Origin: Crateriforma spongiae
GTDB taxonomy: Bacteria > Planctomycetota > Planctomycetia > Pirellulales > Pirellulaceae
NCBI RefSeq assembly: GCF_012290005.1
Contig: NZ_JAAXMS010000001.1
Span: 1 to 64,000 of the forward strand
Length of the DNA: 64,000 nt
Direction: 5' to 3'
Made by a program: the position numbers and the translations under genes. How positions within the stretch are numbered: the first letter of the stretch is position 1; each line of letters opens with the position of its first letter. The notes below the pieces were generated by a model, which ran no database searches, was not told the DNA's origin, and saw nothing but the letters and a program-made list of their open reading frames with translations. Of the stretch, positions 8,251-17,584 are shown in pieces.

Positions 8251-9514
8251 TGTAGGTGGCGGCCTGGATCGCCGATTCGAAGGTCATCGATTCCATCGCC
8301 TGTTGGCTGATTCGCACTTGGTCCACCGCATCGCTGCGGATCGGTCGAGCGATCTGAATGGTCGACTGGGACAGATCGATTCTTTCGCCACTTTCGCGTT
8401 GCAGAACGGGCATCGCATAGCCATCGCGTGGTCGGCGGATGACGGTCGCCATCGTGCCATCGGTCAGTTCCACGGTGCTGCCCAGCGGAAACAGGGTTTG
8501 GGTCAACAGGAATGCGCGAATCACGGTTGGTTCGAACAGACCATGTCGGGCCTGGTGCAACAGGATCCCGATCGCGTCGTGTGGCAGAATCCCAGGGCGA
8601 CGATCGGTCGGCAGGATCAGTTGCAGGTAGGCATCGACCACGTTCAAGATTCGTGCGTACGGGTGAATCCGATTGCCCGATAGCCCGCGGGGAAATCCGA
8701 CGCCGTTGTACTGCTCGTGAACTTGTTCGACGGCCAAGCGAATATGGCTGGCGACTTCGCCGACTTCGCTCAAGCACTGTTCCGACAGGATCGGGTGCTT
8801 GCGATAGGTCCATTGTTCGTCTTCGCTGAGCACGACGCCGACATGACGAAACTTTTCGTCCATCATGAAAAGGCCCACGTCGTGCAGCAGTCCGGTCGTC
8901 CCGATTTCGGATACCGCCTTGCCGTCGAGTCCCATTTCAACGGCGACCGCCATTCCCAGGTTGGCCAATTTCACGCTGCGTTCGGTCAAGTCACATTGTT
9001 CTTGGGCGCTTCCGAAGACGCTGACGGTTTGGTCGTGATCGTCGATCAGATTGCTGGTGAAACGCTGCGAAAGATCGTCGATGGCCTCGATCGTTTTCAA
9101 TTGGTGTTTGGAAACCGCTTCGCGAATCTCATCCACCTGCTCGATGGCCGACGCGTAATCTTTCTTCAACGATTCATATCGCTTTTCATCCAACGGTTCG
9201 TCGAATCGATCCACCAAGAAGTTTCGCAGCGGCCGCCCCGAATCGAGTGCGGACTGTTCGGATTCCGCGTGCGTCGTGCGTTTGGCGGACGGCTCCTTGC
9301 GTTTGGAATCGTCTTTTTGGAATTGAGCCGCGTCTTTGGGGTGAACCTCCACCTGTTCGATCCCGCGGTCCACAAGGCCCGCGATGACCGATTCGGTGAT
9401 CTCGGTGTTTGCACCGAGCAACAGCACACCCGATTGATCAACGATCGGATGCGAACAGACCACCCCGGACTGTAGGTCCTCGACCCAAATCGTCACATTC
9501 GCTGATTGCCCCAT
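8240..9514 (-). CDS. HD-GYP-like phosphodiesterase-family protein
   Basis: About 424 residues from ATG 9514, chosen because GGGGAGATCCGCTG supplies a Shine-Dalgarno and the upstream extension has no homologous look. The N-terminal 90 residues resemble the DUF3391-type region of HD-GYP proteins (VTIWVEDLQSGVVCSHPIVD). The HD domain shows TTGLLHDVGLFMMD, the KHPILSEQCL region and VEQVHEQYNGVGFPRGLSGN. HD-GYP enzymes hydrolyse cyclic di-GMP. Here the usual HHExxDGxGYP is VHEQYNGVGFP, so the first His, the Asp and the Tyr are replaced, and catalytic competence is uncertain. It may act as a c-di-GMP sensor or an altered hydrolase. It stands alone, divergent from lhgO. Confidence 0.85.
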   Translation of the reverse strand: MGQSANVTIWVEDLQSGVVCSHPIVDQSGVLLLGANTEITESVIAGLVDRGIEQVEVHPKDAAQFQKDDSKRKEPSAKRTTHAESEQSALDSGRPLRNFLVDRFDEPLDEKRYESLKKDYASAIEQVDEIREAVSKHQLKTIEAIDDLSQRFTSNLIDDHDQTVSVFGSAQEQCDLTERSVKLANLGMAVAVEMGLDGKAVSEIGTTGLLHDVGLFMMDEKFRHVGVVLSEDEQWTYRKHPILSEQCLSEVGEVASHIRLAVEQVHEQYNGVGFPRGLSGNRIHPYARILNVVDAYLQLILPTDRRPGILPHDAIGILLHQARHGLFEPTVIRAFLLTQTLFPLGSTVELTDGTMATVIRRPRDGYAMPVLQRESGERIDLSQSTIQIARPIRSDAVDQVRISQQAMESMTFESAIQAATYISG

Positions 9515-9657
9515 CAGCGGATCTCCCCATTTTGTCTGGTAACGTCCACAATAGGCTCTGGCAAAGCGCGAGGGTTGCACCGAGTCTGGTGCGTTTCCGC
9601 TTCGATTTTCTTGCCCTGCATAATGCAACGCTAGGTTCAAAACGCACTGATTGCCCT

Positions 9658-10893
9658 ATGAATTCGCCCTTTCCGGCACAGAATGCGGGTGGCCGCTACG
9701 ACGTGGTGGTCATCGGCGGAGGGATCGTAGGGTTGGCGACGGCCGTGACGGTTTTGCAGCGTCATCCGGAGTGTCGGCTGGCGGTGTTGGAGGCCGAGTC
9801 CGACGTCGGACGACATCAGAGCGGCAATAACTCCGGCGTGATCCATTCAGGTCTGTATTATCGTCCCGGATCGACCAAAGCAAAAACCTGTCGCGAAGGC
9901 AAGCAATTGCTGGAGCAGTTTTGCCGAGACGAGGGCGTTCGCTGGGACCGCTGTGGCAAGGTGGTCGTCGCCGTCAACGCGGACGAACGACAGCGGCTGG
10001 ACCAGATCGCCGATCGGGCAACACAAAACGGCGTGGAGTTCGAGCGGATTGATACGGACCGGCTACGCCAGCTGGAACCGGCCGCGGCGGGGCTTGCCGC
10101 ACTGCATGTGCCCGAAACCGGGATCGTCGATTATCCCGAAGTCTGCCGCGCCATGGTGCGCCGAATCCGTGCGGCCGGCGGACAGGTGATCACCGATTTT
10201 CGTGTCGATGCGATCGATGTGGCGGGGACCGATGTCGTGCTGAAAGCCGTCCAGCACGATGATCCGATCCGCTGCGACCGGTACGTCAATTGTGGCGGAC
10301 TGCAATGTGATCGAATTGCTCGTGCCGCTGGGGTAAAGACCGACGTTCGCATCGTTCCGTTTCGCGGGGAGTATTACGAACTGAAATCGGAAAGCCAGCG
10401 GTTGTGTCGAAATCTGATCTATCCGGTGCCCGACCCCAGCTTTCCCTTTTTGGGCGTCCACTTCACGCGGATGATACAGGGAGGCGTTGAATGTGGTCCG
10501 AACGCGGTCCTGGCGATGGCACGGCACGGATACCGCTGGTCTGATGTGAATGTTTCAGACCTGGCGGAAACGCTTTCCTTCGCTGGTTTTCGAAAGCTGG
10601 CCGGAAAGCATTGGCGGATGGGGGCCGGCGAGATGTATCGCTCGTTCAGCAAGCACGCCTTCACTCGGGCGCTGCAGAAGTTGATCCCGTCGATCCGTTC
10701 CACCGATTTAAAGCCGGGACGTTCCGGTGTCCGCGCACAGGCGGTTACACCGGAGGGTGTGCTGGTGGATGATTTTCTGATCCAACGTGGGCCTCGATCG
10801 GTCCACGTGCTGAACGCACCGTCACCCGCCGCAACCGCATCGCTGGCGATCGCCCGTCACGTCGTCGACCGATTTGAATCGGAGGAAGACTGA
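9658..10893 (+). CDS. lhgO: L-2-hydroxyglutarate oxidase/dehydrogenase
   Basis: A 411-residue FAD-dependent DAO-family oxidoreductase that converts L-2-hydroxyglutarate to 2-oxoglutarate and passes electrons to quinone or oxygen. The Rossmann motif is YDVVVIGGGIVGLATAVTVL (about residues 14-33). The family signature HQSGNNSGVIHSGLYYRPGS follows at about 58-77, with KTCREGKQLLEQFC behind it. Later segments VDAIDVAGTDVV, FRGEYYELKSESQRLCRN, IYPVPDPSFPFLGVHFT and the C-terminal PGRSGVRAQAVTPEG fit the family along its length. Length is normal. It is divergent from the HD-GYP-like gene, with about 140 nt between starts that should carry both promoters. Confidence 0.95.
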   Translation: MNSPFPAQNAGGRYDVVVIGGGIVGLATAVTVLQRHPECRLAVLEAESDVGRHQSGNNSGVIHSGLYYRPGSTKAKTCREGKQLLEQFCRDEGVRWDRCGKVVVAVNADERQRLDQIADRATQNGVEFERIDTDRLRQLEPAAAGLAALHVPETGIVDYPEVCRAMVRRIRAAGGQVITDFRVDAIDVAGTDVVLKAVQHDDPIRCDRYVNCGGLQCDRIARAAGVKTDVRIVPFRGEYYELKSESQRLCRNLIYPVPDPSFPFLGVHFTRMIQGGVECGPNAVLAMARHGYRWSDVNVSDLAETLSFAGFRKLAGKHWRMGAGEMYRSFSKHAFTRALQKLIPSIRSTDLKPGRSGVRAQAVTPEGVLVDDFLIQRGPRSVHVLNAPSPAATASLAIARHVVDRFESEED

Positions 10894-10951
10894 TGAACGG
10901 TTTGGGCGACCGGGAAACGGCGATCCACGCTGCCGATGATGTTCGGCAGGT

Positions 10952-12295
10952 TTAGTTGTCGACGCAGGTTTCCAAGAACCGGGCCAGACGGTGGAAATCG
11001 CTGTCGGGCTGGATGAAGCGGACCTTGGTGACCAGGGTTTCGGGGTCCACCAATTCTTGGAACGGCACAAAGTGCAGATCCAATTGTCCGGAGACCGACA
11101 CCATAACACCGTTCAGCTTTTCTTCCACCAAGGCGCGATACGCACCAACGCCCAACTGGGACCCCAGCATGATGTCGTAGGCGTGCGGCGGTGCACAACG
11201 TGATTCGTAACCCAATTGCAACCCGTTCACCTTGCGAGTCCGGCCGGTGCGTTCGTTGTATCGTGCCGACAATAACCCGGACATCATGGCGGCCAGATTG
11301 ACCGAGGAGATGTTAATGTGGCCGTGATCGTCGCGGCTGATGCCTTCCAGGTATTTCGACGGCAGGTATTCCGCCATGCCTTCGGCGACCACGATTGTTC
11401 CGTACTGGCGTCCTTCGCGTTCGCGGGCCAGCATCATGTCGACCATGCGATCGATGACCCGATCCAACGCCATGATCTTGCGTGTTTCTCCGGTTTCTTG
11501 GCTGACCACTTCTTCATCGGCCATGGCACCGCGGATGTCTTCGACGCTGAGGACCATGCTGGCTTCACCGGCGATCGCCGCACCATAGGCCAACCAGCCG
11601 GCACTGCGCCCCATCGCTTCGCACAGGAAGTAGGCCCGGCCGGCGGCGGCGTCAAAGTTCAGGTTGCGGATTTCTTCGGCCAGGGTTTCCACGGCGGTGA
11701 AGAAGCCGAAGGTGAAGTCGATGCCGCTGTAATCGTTGTCGATCGTCTTGGGCAAGTGGACGACGGGAAAACGCCTGGCTTCGGCCGGCAACCCGTCCTG
11801 GAACATCTTCAGCTTGTTGGCGGTCTTCAGCGTGTCATCGCCACCGATGCTGATCAGGGCGTCAATCTCCAGACTGCACAGACCTTCATAAACCCGCCGC
11901 AGGGGCGCGACCAGTTCCGGATCCTTCAGGTTCTCGGGGCTGCTGACGTGGCGGCCGGGGTTGGTGCGAGCCGTTCCGATCATGATCCCGCGACTGCTGC
12001 GGGCGTTGGTCAGCGTGTCATGGCTGAATCGGATGTAGTCGGTGCCTTCCTGCAGCGGTCCGGCGGCGCTGTATTCGGCCAGCCGACTGTAGCCGTGCTT
12101 GATGCCGAAGACCTGGGCGCCTTCTTCCAGAAACGAGAATGCCGCCGTGCTAATCACCGCGTTGGCTGCCGGTGCGGGGCCGCCGGCGAACAGGATGGCG
12201 ACGCGTTTGATATCGAGGCTGTGATGATCAGAGGAAACTGGCATGACGAATCGGCTCGCGTGAACTGGATCGGCGACCAGGACGCCGGTCTTCAT
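10952..12295 (-). CDS. pfp: 6-phosphofructokinase, diphosphate-dependent type
   Basis: A 447-residue phosphofructokinase that makes fructose-1,6-bisphosphate in glycolysis. The N-terminal FAGGPAPAANAVIS and the catalytic LPKTIDNDYSGID (about 181-193) are clear. The phosphodonor loop reads SIGGDDTLK (about 149-157). In the family an Asp in place of the second Gly of GGDG marks PPi use over ATP, so this is predicted to be a reversible PPi-PFK. Other motifs: CEAMGRSAGWLAYG, VVAEGMAEYLPSKY and QLGYESRCAPPHAYD. The ATG at 12244 (MPVSSDHHSLDIKR) is an alternative start, and no clear Shine-Dalgarno decides between them. It converges with lhgO. Confidence 0.93.
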   Translation of the reverse strand: MKTGVLVADPVHASRFVMPVSSDHHSLDIKRVAILFAGGPAPAANAVISTAAFSFLEEGAQVFGIKHGYSRLAEYSAAGPLQEGTDYIRFSHDTLTNARSSRGIMIGTARTNPGRHVSSPENLKDPELVAPLRRVYEGLCSLEIDALISIGGDDTLKTANKLKMFQDGLPAEARRFPVVHLPKTIDNDYSGIDFTFGFFTAVETLAEEIRNLNFDAAAGRAYFLCEAMGRSAGWLAYGAAIAGEASMVLSVEDIRGAMADEEVVSQETGETRKIMALDRVIDRMVDMMLAREREGRQYGTIVVAEGMAEYLPSKYLEGISRDDHGHINISSVNLAAMMSGLLSARYNERTGRTRKVNGLQLGYESRCAPPHAYDIMLGSQLGVGAYRALVEEKLNGVMVSVSGQLDLHFVPFQELVDPETLVTKVRFIQPDSDFHRLARFLETCVDN

Positions 12296-12424
12296 CGGAC
12301 CGATTACGTCACCCGTTCGCTCGCGTGGTTTGGTTTTGGAGTCGGAAATTCTAGGCTTCTGGGGGCGACCGCCAAGACGGCTGGTCCCACCTGGGGTGAA
12401 TCGCGGCCCTGTCGCGGGTGGATT

Positions 12425-13057
12425 CTAGGTGGCGTCGGCTTGTTCGATCGCCTCCTCGATGGTCGCCTGATATTCGGCGTCGGTCAGGTCGAAAATTTCT
12501 CGCAAACGCCCCAGAAGTTCCAGACGTTGGCCGTCCAGCGGTTCGTCGGCGGTGGCGGCCAAGAAGACGATCTGCAGGGCCAAACGCCGTTGCTGTTGGG
12601 TCCAGCGGCGGCTGACCGTCAAGATGTAGTGATCCGGCTTGATCCGGTTGTCGACGGCGATGGAACACAGTTGTCCCAATTCTTCGCGGTCGATCGGACG
12701 CTGCAAAAGATCGTTGGAAAGCGAAATCAGGGTGTCGATTTCGCCCGGTGTGATCTGTTGGTCGATCAGCACCGTCAAAATAGCCGACCGCAGGGCTTCG
12801 TCTTTGAATTGGGCTTCTTTGGCCGCTTCGTGGCTGTCGCGGTCCATCTCCAAAACGCTCAGATCCCAGGTGGCGTCACATCCGTCGCACTGGATGAATT
12901 CCTCGGCCGCCCCGACCGGCACGGTGGGGATGAAGTAAAGCGTCAGGAACGGTCGACGCGATCGGCGACGGTAAAACTCCGTCGTCCCGCATTGGGGGCA
13001 ATAGAAACTGCCTCGGTCGCGGGTTCGGGTCAAGTTCATGGTGCCGATCAGGATCAT
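12425..13057 (-). CDS. Zinc-ribbon protein with TerB-like helical domain
   Basis: A 210-residue cytoplasmic protein. The N-terminus carries a zinc ribbon with paired CPQC (about residues 20-23) and CDGC (about 57-60) and the intervening RRRSRRPFLTLYFIPTVPVG. The rest is helical and resembles TerB, the tellurite-resistance/calcium-associated fold: two half-repeats LTVLIDQQITPGEIDTLISL and IVFLAATADEPLDGQRLELL, each with acidic residues that bind metal in TerB. ATG 13039 (MNLTRTRDRG) is an alternative start. No ter cluster is nearby, so a role in tellurite resistance should not be assumed. Confidence 0.75.
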   Translation of the reverse strand: MILIGTMNLTRTRDRGSFYCPQCGTTEFYRRRSRRPFLTLYFIPTVPVGAAEEFIQCDGCDATWDLSVLEMDRDSHEAAKEAQFKDEALRSAILTVLIDQQITPGEIDTLISLSNDLLQRPIDREELGQLCSIAVDNRIKPDHYILTVSRRWTQQQRRLALQIVFLAATADEPLDGQRLELLGRLREIFDLTDAEYQATIEEAIEQADAT

Positions 13058-13251
13058 TGACGGCGGGACCTCGCAGGAAAAGGAATCACCACGGGCGGCG
13101 GGTCACCGGCGAATACCCCACAAACGGGGCCCGGGCCACGCAACCGTCCCATGGCGGTTCGAAATGATTGGTTTGATTGAATCGAATGCGAAAGGCTTGA
13201 CGATACAAGATCGACGTCCGCTGTTCATTCGACGCAGGAATCCCGTCCGCC

Positions 13252-15207
13252 ATGGCCATTTTGCCGGTCAACACGACGCGCACCAGTACGCCACTTGCGA
13301 CCCAGCGGCTGTTGTTCCAGCTGAACGCCGACCAAGTCGAACTGCAGCGGACCTATGATCAGCTGAGCACGGGCCGGCGTGTTTTGCGAGTCTCCGATGA
13401 CCCCGCGTCCGCCGGACGCGCGTTGGTACTGCAACGTGGCATCGACCGCACCGACCAGTTGCAACGTAACGCCCAGGCGACCGAAGCATTCTATCAGTCG
13501 ACCGATGATGCGTTGGCACGAATCGACGATGCTTTGATCCAGGCCCGCGGTGTCGCGGTCGAAGCGGCCCAAAACGTGTTGTCCGAAGACGAGCGGGCGG
13601 CGTTGAGCGCGACCGTCCAGCAGGCCCTGAATTCGGTCTTCACGGCGGGAAACGTGATGTTTCGCGACCACCAATTGCTGGGCGGGATCCTGGAAAGTGA
13701 AAACGCACTGAACTGGATCGACGGAGGCGTAAATTTTTCGGGGACCGAAGCGGTCGGGAACACCAAACTGGGCGGCGGTGTTTCCACCGCGATCAACGTC
13801 AGTGCGTCCGAAAGTTTGGGGCTGCTGTCGACCGTGGTCACCGGTGATTCGTTGGGGGCCGGGCTGGCCCGCGACACGCGGTTGGTGGATATGAAAGGCG
13901 GCGAAGGCGTTCAGCCGGGCATCATCCGTGTCAGCGACGGTGGTAACTTTCAAACCATCGACCTCAGCCGTGCCGCGACCATCGGCGATGTGGAAGACAT
14001 CATCGACCAATACGATCTGAACGGTCGCCGATTGTCGTTTTCGATCACCAACGACACCGTCCGTCTGGAGTACAGCGACGGGCTGCCGGGGACTCTGGCC
14101 GTGGACGACGTGCCTGGTGGTACAACGGCCAGCGACTTGGGACTTTTCAACCCACAAGGGTTCACCGCGCCGCCGTTGACCGGGACGGGGATGGCGCCCC
14201 GGGTGACCACCGAAACGCGGATCGACCAATTGGCCGACGGTGCGGGGCTGGATCTGACCGGTGGACTTCAAATCAGCCGCGGTGGTCAAGATTTTGACAT
14301 CGACTTGTCGGAGGCGGAGACGCTGGGTGACGTTCTGATCGCGATCAACCGCAGCGACGCCGATGTCCAAGCGGAACTGGATCAATCGGCCGGACGCATC
14401 GTGCTGAAAGCCCAGCGAAGCGGCGTCGATTATTCGATCGGTGAAAACGGCGGCGTTGCAGCCAGCAGCCTGGGGATTCGGTCCTCCGACGAACAGACTC
14501 GGCTGAGCGAACTCGGGGGCGGTCGAGGGTTGGTGCTGAACAGTCAAGACGATGATTTGGTCATCACCCGTCCCGACGGCGTCCAGCTGGGCATCAATCT
14601 GGAAGGTGCCGAGACGATCCAGGACGTCATCGATCTGATCAGCAATCATCCCGACAACCAGGACAGCCTACGCGTGCTGGTGCGTTTGAATGCGGTGGGC
14701 AACGGTTTGGAACTGGAAGCCCCGCCGGGCGCGGGAAACTTGGAAGTTTCACAACCCGGGCTGTCCGACGCGGGTTCACAGTTGGGGCTGATCCCCGACG
14801 GGGAAACCGTGGGCACCGGGGAATTGTCCGGCGGCTCGATGCGCTTGGTCGGTGGGGACTATGACCCACAGGAAGCCGGCGGAGCCCTTGATACGTTGAT
14901 CCGGCTGCAACGTGCGGTGTTGGATGGTGACGTCGAAGAAATCTCGTTGTTGCAAGATCGCCTGGACGTTGATTTGGACCGATCCAGCCGGACCCGCGGC
15001 AGGGTCGGTGTGTGGAGCCAGAACCTGCAGCAACTCAGTGACGCCAGCGCCCAAGAATCTTTGCTGCTTCAGTCGCAACTGTCCGACGAAATCGACGCCG
15101 ACTTGGCCACCGTGATCAGCGAAATGACGTCCCGGCAAACGGCGCTCGAAGCGTCCATGCGGCTGATCGGACAGACGTCACAAATCACGGTTCTGAACTA
15201 TCTGTAG
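13252..15207 (+). CDS. flgL: Flagellar hook-filament junction protein FlgL
   Basis: A 651-residue flagellin-like structural protein exported through the flagellar apparatus. The N-terminal flagellin domain reads ATQRLLFQLNADQVELQRTY, QLSTGRRVLRVSDDPASAGR (about residues 17-60). The C-terminal flagellin domain ends DLATVISEMTSRQTALEASM and VLNYL. Between them are three flagellin-IN-type repeats with the consensus LsxLxxGxGl and iDLSxAxTigDvidxI, visible at about residues 220-270, 325-370 and 420-470. This makes the protein about twice the length of enteric FlgL. FlgK is not in the window. fliW and csrA follow on the same strand. Confidence 0.9.
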   Translation: MAILPVNTTRTSTPLATQRLLFQLNADQVELQRTYDQLSTGRRVLRVSDDPASAGRALVLQRGIDRTDQLQRNAQATEAFYQSTDDALARIDDALIQARGVAVEAAQNVLSEDERAALSATVQQALNSVFTAGNVMFRDHQLLGGILESENALNWIDGGVNFSGTEAVGNTKLGGGVSTAINVSASESLGLLSTVVTGDSLGAGLARDTRLVDMKGGEGVQPGIIRVSDGGNFQTIDLSRAATIGDVEDIIDQYDLNGRRLSFSITNDTVRLEYSDGLPGTLAVDDVPGGTTASDLGLFNPQGFTAPPLTGTGMAPRVTTETRIDQLADGAGLDLTGGLQISRGGQDFDIDLSEAETLGDVLIAINRSDADVQAELDQSAGRIVLKAQRSGVDYSIGENGGVAASSLGIRSSDEQTRLSELGGGRGLVLNSQDDDLVITRPDGVQLGINLEGAETIQDVIDLISNHPDNQDSLRVLVRLNAVGNGLELEAPPGAGNLEVSQPGLSDAGSQLGLIPDGETVGTGELSGGSMRLVGGDYDPQEAGGALDTLIRLQRAVLDGDVEEISLLQDRLDVDLDRSSRTRGRVGVWSQNLQQLSDASAQESLLLQSQLSDEIDADLATVISEMTSRQTALEASMRLIGQTSQITVLNYL

Positions 15208-15374
15208 CGATGGTCGACTTTCCGTTGACGCCGTCCGTTCGGCCAAGCTGCACTTTCCGCATCGGTTTGTAACGAATTTGTCGATTCGATGAATGAACCG
15301 GTCGATACACCTAATGAACCGCGGATGTCCCTCGGTTCGATCTGCTGATTGACGCCTTCAAATGATCCGCAGCC

Positions 15375-15824
15375 ATGCGTATTGAAACCAACCGATTCGG
15401 TAACCTTGTTCTGAACACCGAAGATCTGTTTCTGTTTCCACAGGGATTGATCGGTTTGGAAACGCTGCGGCAGTGGGCCCTGATTCCCGATCAACAGAAC
15501 GACGCGGTGGCCTGGCTGCAAAGCGCCTCGCGCGGTGATCGGGCGATTCCGTTGATCAGCCCACGTGCTTTCTTTCCCGACTATCGGGTACACGTTGCCA
15601 GGCGTGAAATGGCGTCGCTTCACATGCGGCCCGGCGCCGAATTGTACGTGATGACGACGGTGTCCGGTCATGTCGGAAAATTGACGACGAACCTTCGTGC
15701 ACCGTTGCTGTTGAACCTGGACAAGCGTCTGGGATGCCAAGTGATCACCAACGATGACCAGCCGATTCGGCAAGCGTTGCCGCTGGGCGCCCAAGGCCAG
15801 TTTGACATCGCACGCGCCGCCTGA
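15375..15824 (+). CDS. fliW: Flagellar assembly factor FliW
   Basis: A 149-residue protein that binds flagellin and, when free, binds and inactivates CsrA, coupling filament assembly to translation. The family pattern is visible: [53 protein letters not shown], then [11 protein letters not shown] and [20 protein letters not shown]. Length is standard. It lies 167 nt after flgL and about 590 nt before csrA on the same strand, the usual companion arrangement although looser than in Bacillus. Confidence 0.92.
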   Translation: MRIETNRFGNLVLNTEDLFLFPQGLIGLETLRQWALIPDQQNDAVAWLQSASRGDRAIPLISPRAFFPDYRVHVARREMASLHMRPGAELYVMTTVSGHVGKLTTNLRAPLLLNLDKRLGCQVITNDDQPIRQALPLGAQGQFDIARAA

Positions 15825-16414
15825 ATTGCGGGCAACGGTACGTCGCATTCTTTAAGATCCGAACGGGATCGCACGGGTATTGCTCGCCATCGGCGTTTCG
15901 CCCGGCGACGCGCATCACAATGGTCGCGCTGGTGACCCATCGTGGCGGAGTCACGATTGCGTTGTCCATTTTTCGGTTCGTCCCGACCAGCGTTTGCGGT
16001 CAACTCGCGTGGGCGATAAGGCCTAGCGGGTGGTCGAGCTGTCTGCGTGTGATTCGGCCATGGTTCAGCCGCATGCTGCGCGTGCCGTCATTGCTTCACC
16101 GATCGGACGAACCGAACGTTCTCTCGGTTCAAACCGCATCAACATGGTTGCAGTCGTTTCAAGGGGCGCGGCCGGGCGTTCCGTCAGAACCGGAAATGGT
16201 GGACCTTCAAAGGTGGTGGATCAATTGTCGCGCACTGTGCGTCGATAGCATGTCGTAGCGAGCGAGTTCTCCGGCGACCCCGTCGTTCGGACGGTCCGTC
16301 CCTGAGACCGACCCACAGGTCGAACTTGCACGCGGTGCCAAGACATCGATTCAACATGTGTTCGGTTTCGACGTCACGCCTTCAGTACCCTGCCCTTCAT
16401 GTATCGAGGCCATC
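15825..16414. other. 590-nt intergenic region between fliW and csrA
   Basis: No frame has convincing protein composition. The sequence should contain the csrA promoter. I looked for sigma-54 and sigma-28 promoter matches and found none with correct spacing. GAGG at 16406-16409 is the csrA ribosome binding site. Confidence 0.5.
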
Positions 16415-16639
16415 ATGCTGGTCCTTTCACGACACCGCGACGAAAGCATCATGATCGGCGACGACGTCGTCGTGACCATCGTTGATATCCGTGGCGACAA
16501 AGTCCGTCTGGGAATCGACGCCCCGCAGTCCATCCCGGTGCACCGTCAAGAAGTTTACGACGCGATCCAACGCGAAAACAAACGCGCGACGCAGACCGGC
16601 AGCGGGGCGACCAAAGACGTCCGTCCGCCTCGGAACTGA
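16415..16639 (+). CDS. csrA: Carbon storage regulator CsrA
   Basis: A 74-residue RNA-binding translational regulator, which forms a domain-swapped dimer and blocks ribosome binding at GGA motifs. The canonical N-terminus MLVLSRHRDESIMIGDDVVV is followed by RGDKVRLGIDAPQSIPVHRQ and EVYDAIQREN, including the RNA-contacting R44-type segment (VHRQEVY). The ATG at 16415 is chosen because it gives the conserved MLVLSR start and has GAGG 5 nt upstream. A short polar tail after residue 60 is variable in the family. FliW is encoded just upstream, so a FliW-CsrA-flagellin partner switch is likely. Confidence 0.97.
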   Translation: MLVLSRHRDESIMIGDDVVVTIVDIRGDKVRLGIDAPQSIPVHRQEVYDAIQRENKRATQTGSGATKDVRPPRN

Positions 16640-16655
16640 CGCGACCGTTGGGAAT

Positions 16656-16680
16656 CATCCGATCCCCTATCGATCGGATG
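16656..16680 (+). terminator. Stem-loop just after csrA
   Basis: CATCCGATC (16656-16664) and GATCGGATG (16672-16680) form a perfect 9-bp stem with a 7-nt loop, 16 nt after the csrA stop. No T-run follows, so it may be a transcript-end stabiliser or a Rho-linked terminator, not a classic intrinsic one. Confidence 0.4.
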
Positions 16681-16849
16681 GAATCAGCGTTGACGAATCA
16701 GCCGACCGGGTCGATGCAATTCGATGGCGTCTGATTCGGTATTCCCATCGCCTTGCTGCGCTGGATGACGCATCGTTGCGCTCGGCGTTCGTGACGGATC
16801 GATGCACCGGAGTTCATGGTGATGGTCGCGTCCCCGAAGTGATGGGGCG

Positions 16850-17287
16850 CTACAAATGGATCGATTCCACGGGGACTTCCAACCAGTCGGTGATCAACAC
16901 CCGCTGGATCAGCTTGTCGGGCAAATGCTTGACGACGACGTCCATCAGACGCGCGCGAACTTCGGCCTGCTTGGGATCTTGCAGCCACTGGACGTCGGCG
17001 GTTCGCAGCATACGCTCGGAATCTTCGACGATTTCCATTTTCATCTTTTCCAGTTGCTCGCGACCTTCCATATGTTTGGCCGGGTCGACGACCGCGTGCA
17101 ATCGAAAATGATAAACGCTGTCTTTGTCCGTGACGGGTTGAAACCGGAAGTTGCCGATTTCGACGGCCGAGCTTTTCAAGTGTTTCAATCGGGCGACGCG
17201 GCTGCGCACGTACCCAATCACGGCGGCGTGAATTGCCACCATGATTAGGATCAGACCCGCAGCCCAAAAACGTCGAATGAAACTCAC
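16850..17287 (-). CDS. FliL-like single-pass membrane protein
   Basis: A 145-residue protein with one N-terminal membrane helix (residues 5-27, FWAAGLILIMVAIHAAVIGY) and a periplasmic domain. The C-terminal half (AEVRARLMDVVVKHLPDKLI, then QRVLITDWLEVPVE) follows the pattern of FliL, where a long helix is followed by a V-x-I/F-T-x-F/W strand. FliL interacts with the flagellar stator. GTG start at 17287 has GGGGA 8 nt upstream. It lies near flgL, fliW and csrA but on the opposite strand. The assignment is by pattern, and an unrelated membrane protein is possible. Confidence 0.55.
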   Translation of the reverse strand: MSFIRRFWAAGLILIMVAIHAAVIGYVRSRVARLKHLKSSAVEIGNFRFQPVTDKDSVYHFRLHAVVDPAKHMEGREQLEKMKMEIVEDSERMLRTADVQWLQDPKQAEVRARLMDVVVKHLPDKLIQRVLITDWLEVPVESIHL

Positions 17288-17584
17288 CTGAAAATTCCCC
17301 TCAGCAGTGCGTTGCTGCCGTCGATGGTCGCCGTCCTTGGGACTTGGTTCCCCGAAATCAAAGCTTCCTGCAGCCCAAGGCTAGGTCACCGACGATGACC
17401 GGCGGCCGAGGGACGAGAGAAATGAGTGGACAATCCGGGCGGTTCTTTCGACGTTTTGATCGCACAACCCGCATCGTCGCTACGTCCCCACCGAATCGGT
17501 GATGACGCGACGGGGCATTCCACTTCGGCAGACCTTTCGCTCGCGGATTGCCATCATGCCGGGGATGATCCAAACTTCCCCGCC

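Noticed and set aside
11318-13060. Long plus-strand open frame of 580 codons
   Set aside because: It is antisense to the phosphofructokinase and zinc-ribbon/TerB-like genes, whose family motifs are unmistakable; its composition is that of a shadow frame.
13225-14649. Long minus-strand open frame of 474 codons
   Set aside because: Antisense to flgL, with codon composition mirroring it.
16326-16340. Sigma-54-like promoter on the minus strand (TGGCACCGCGTGCAA)
   Set aside because: GG and GC elements are 8 nt apart where 10 nt is needed, and no minus-strand gene follows at the right distance.
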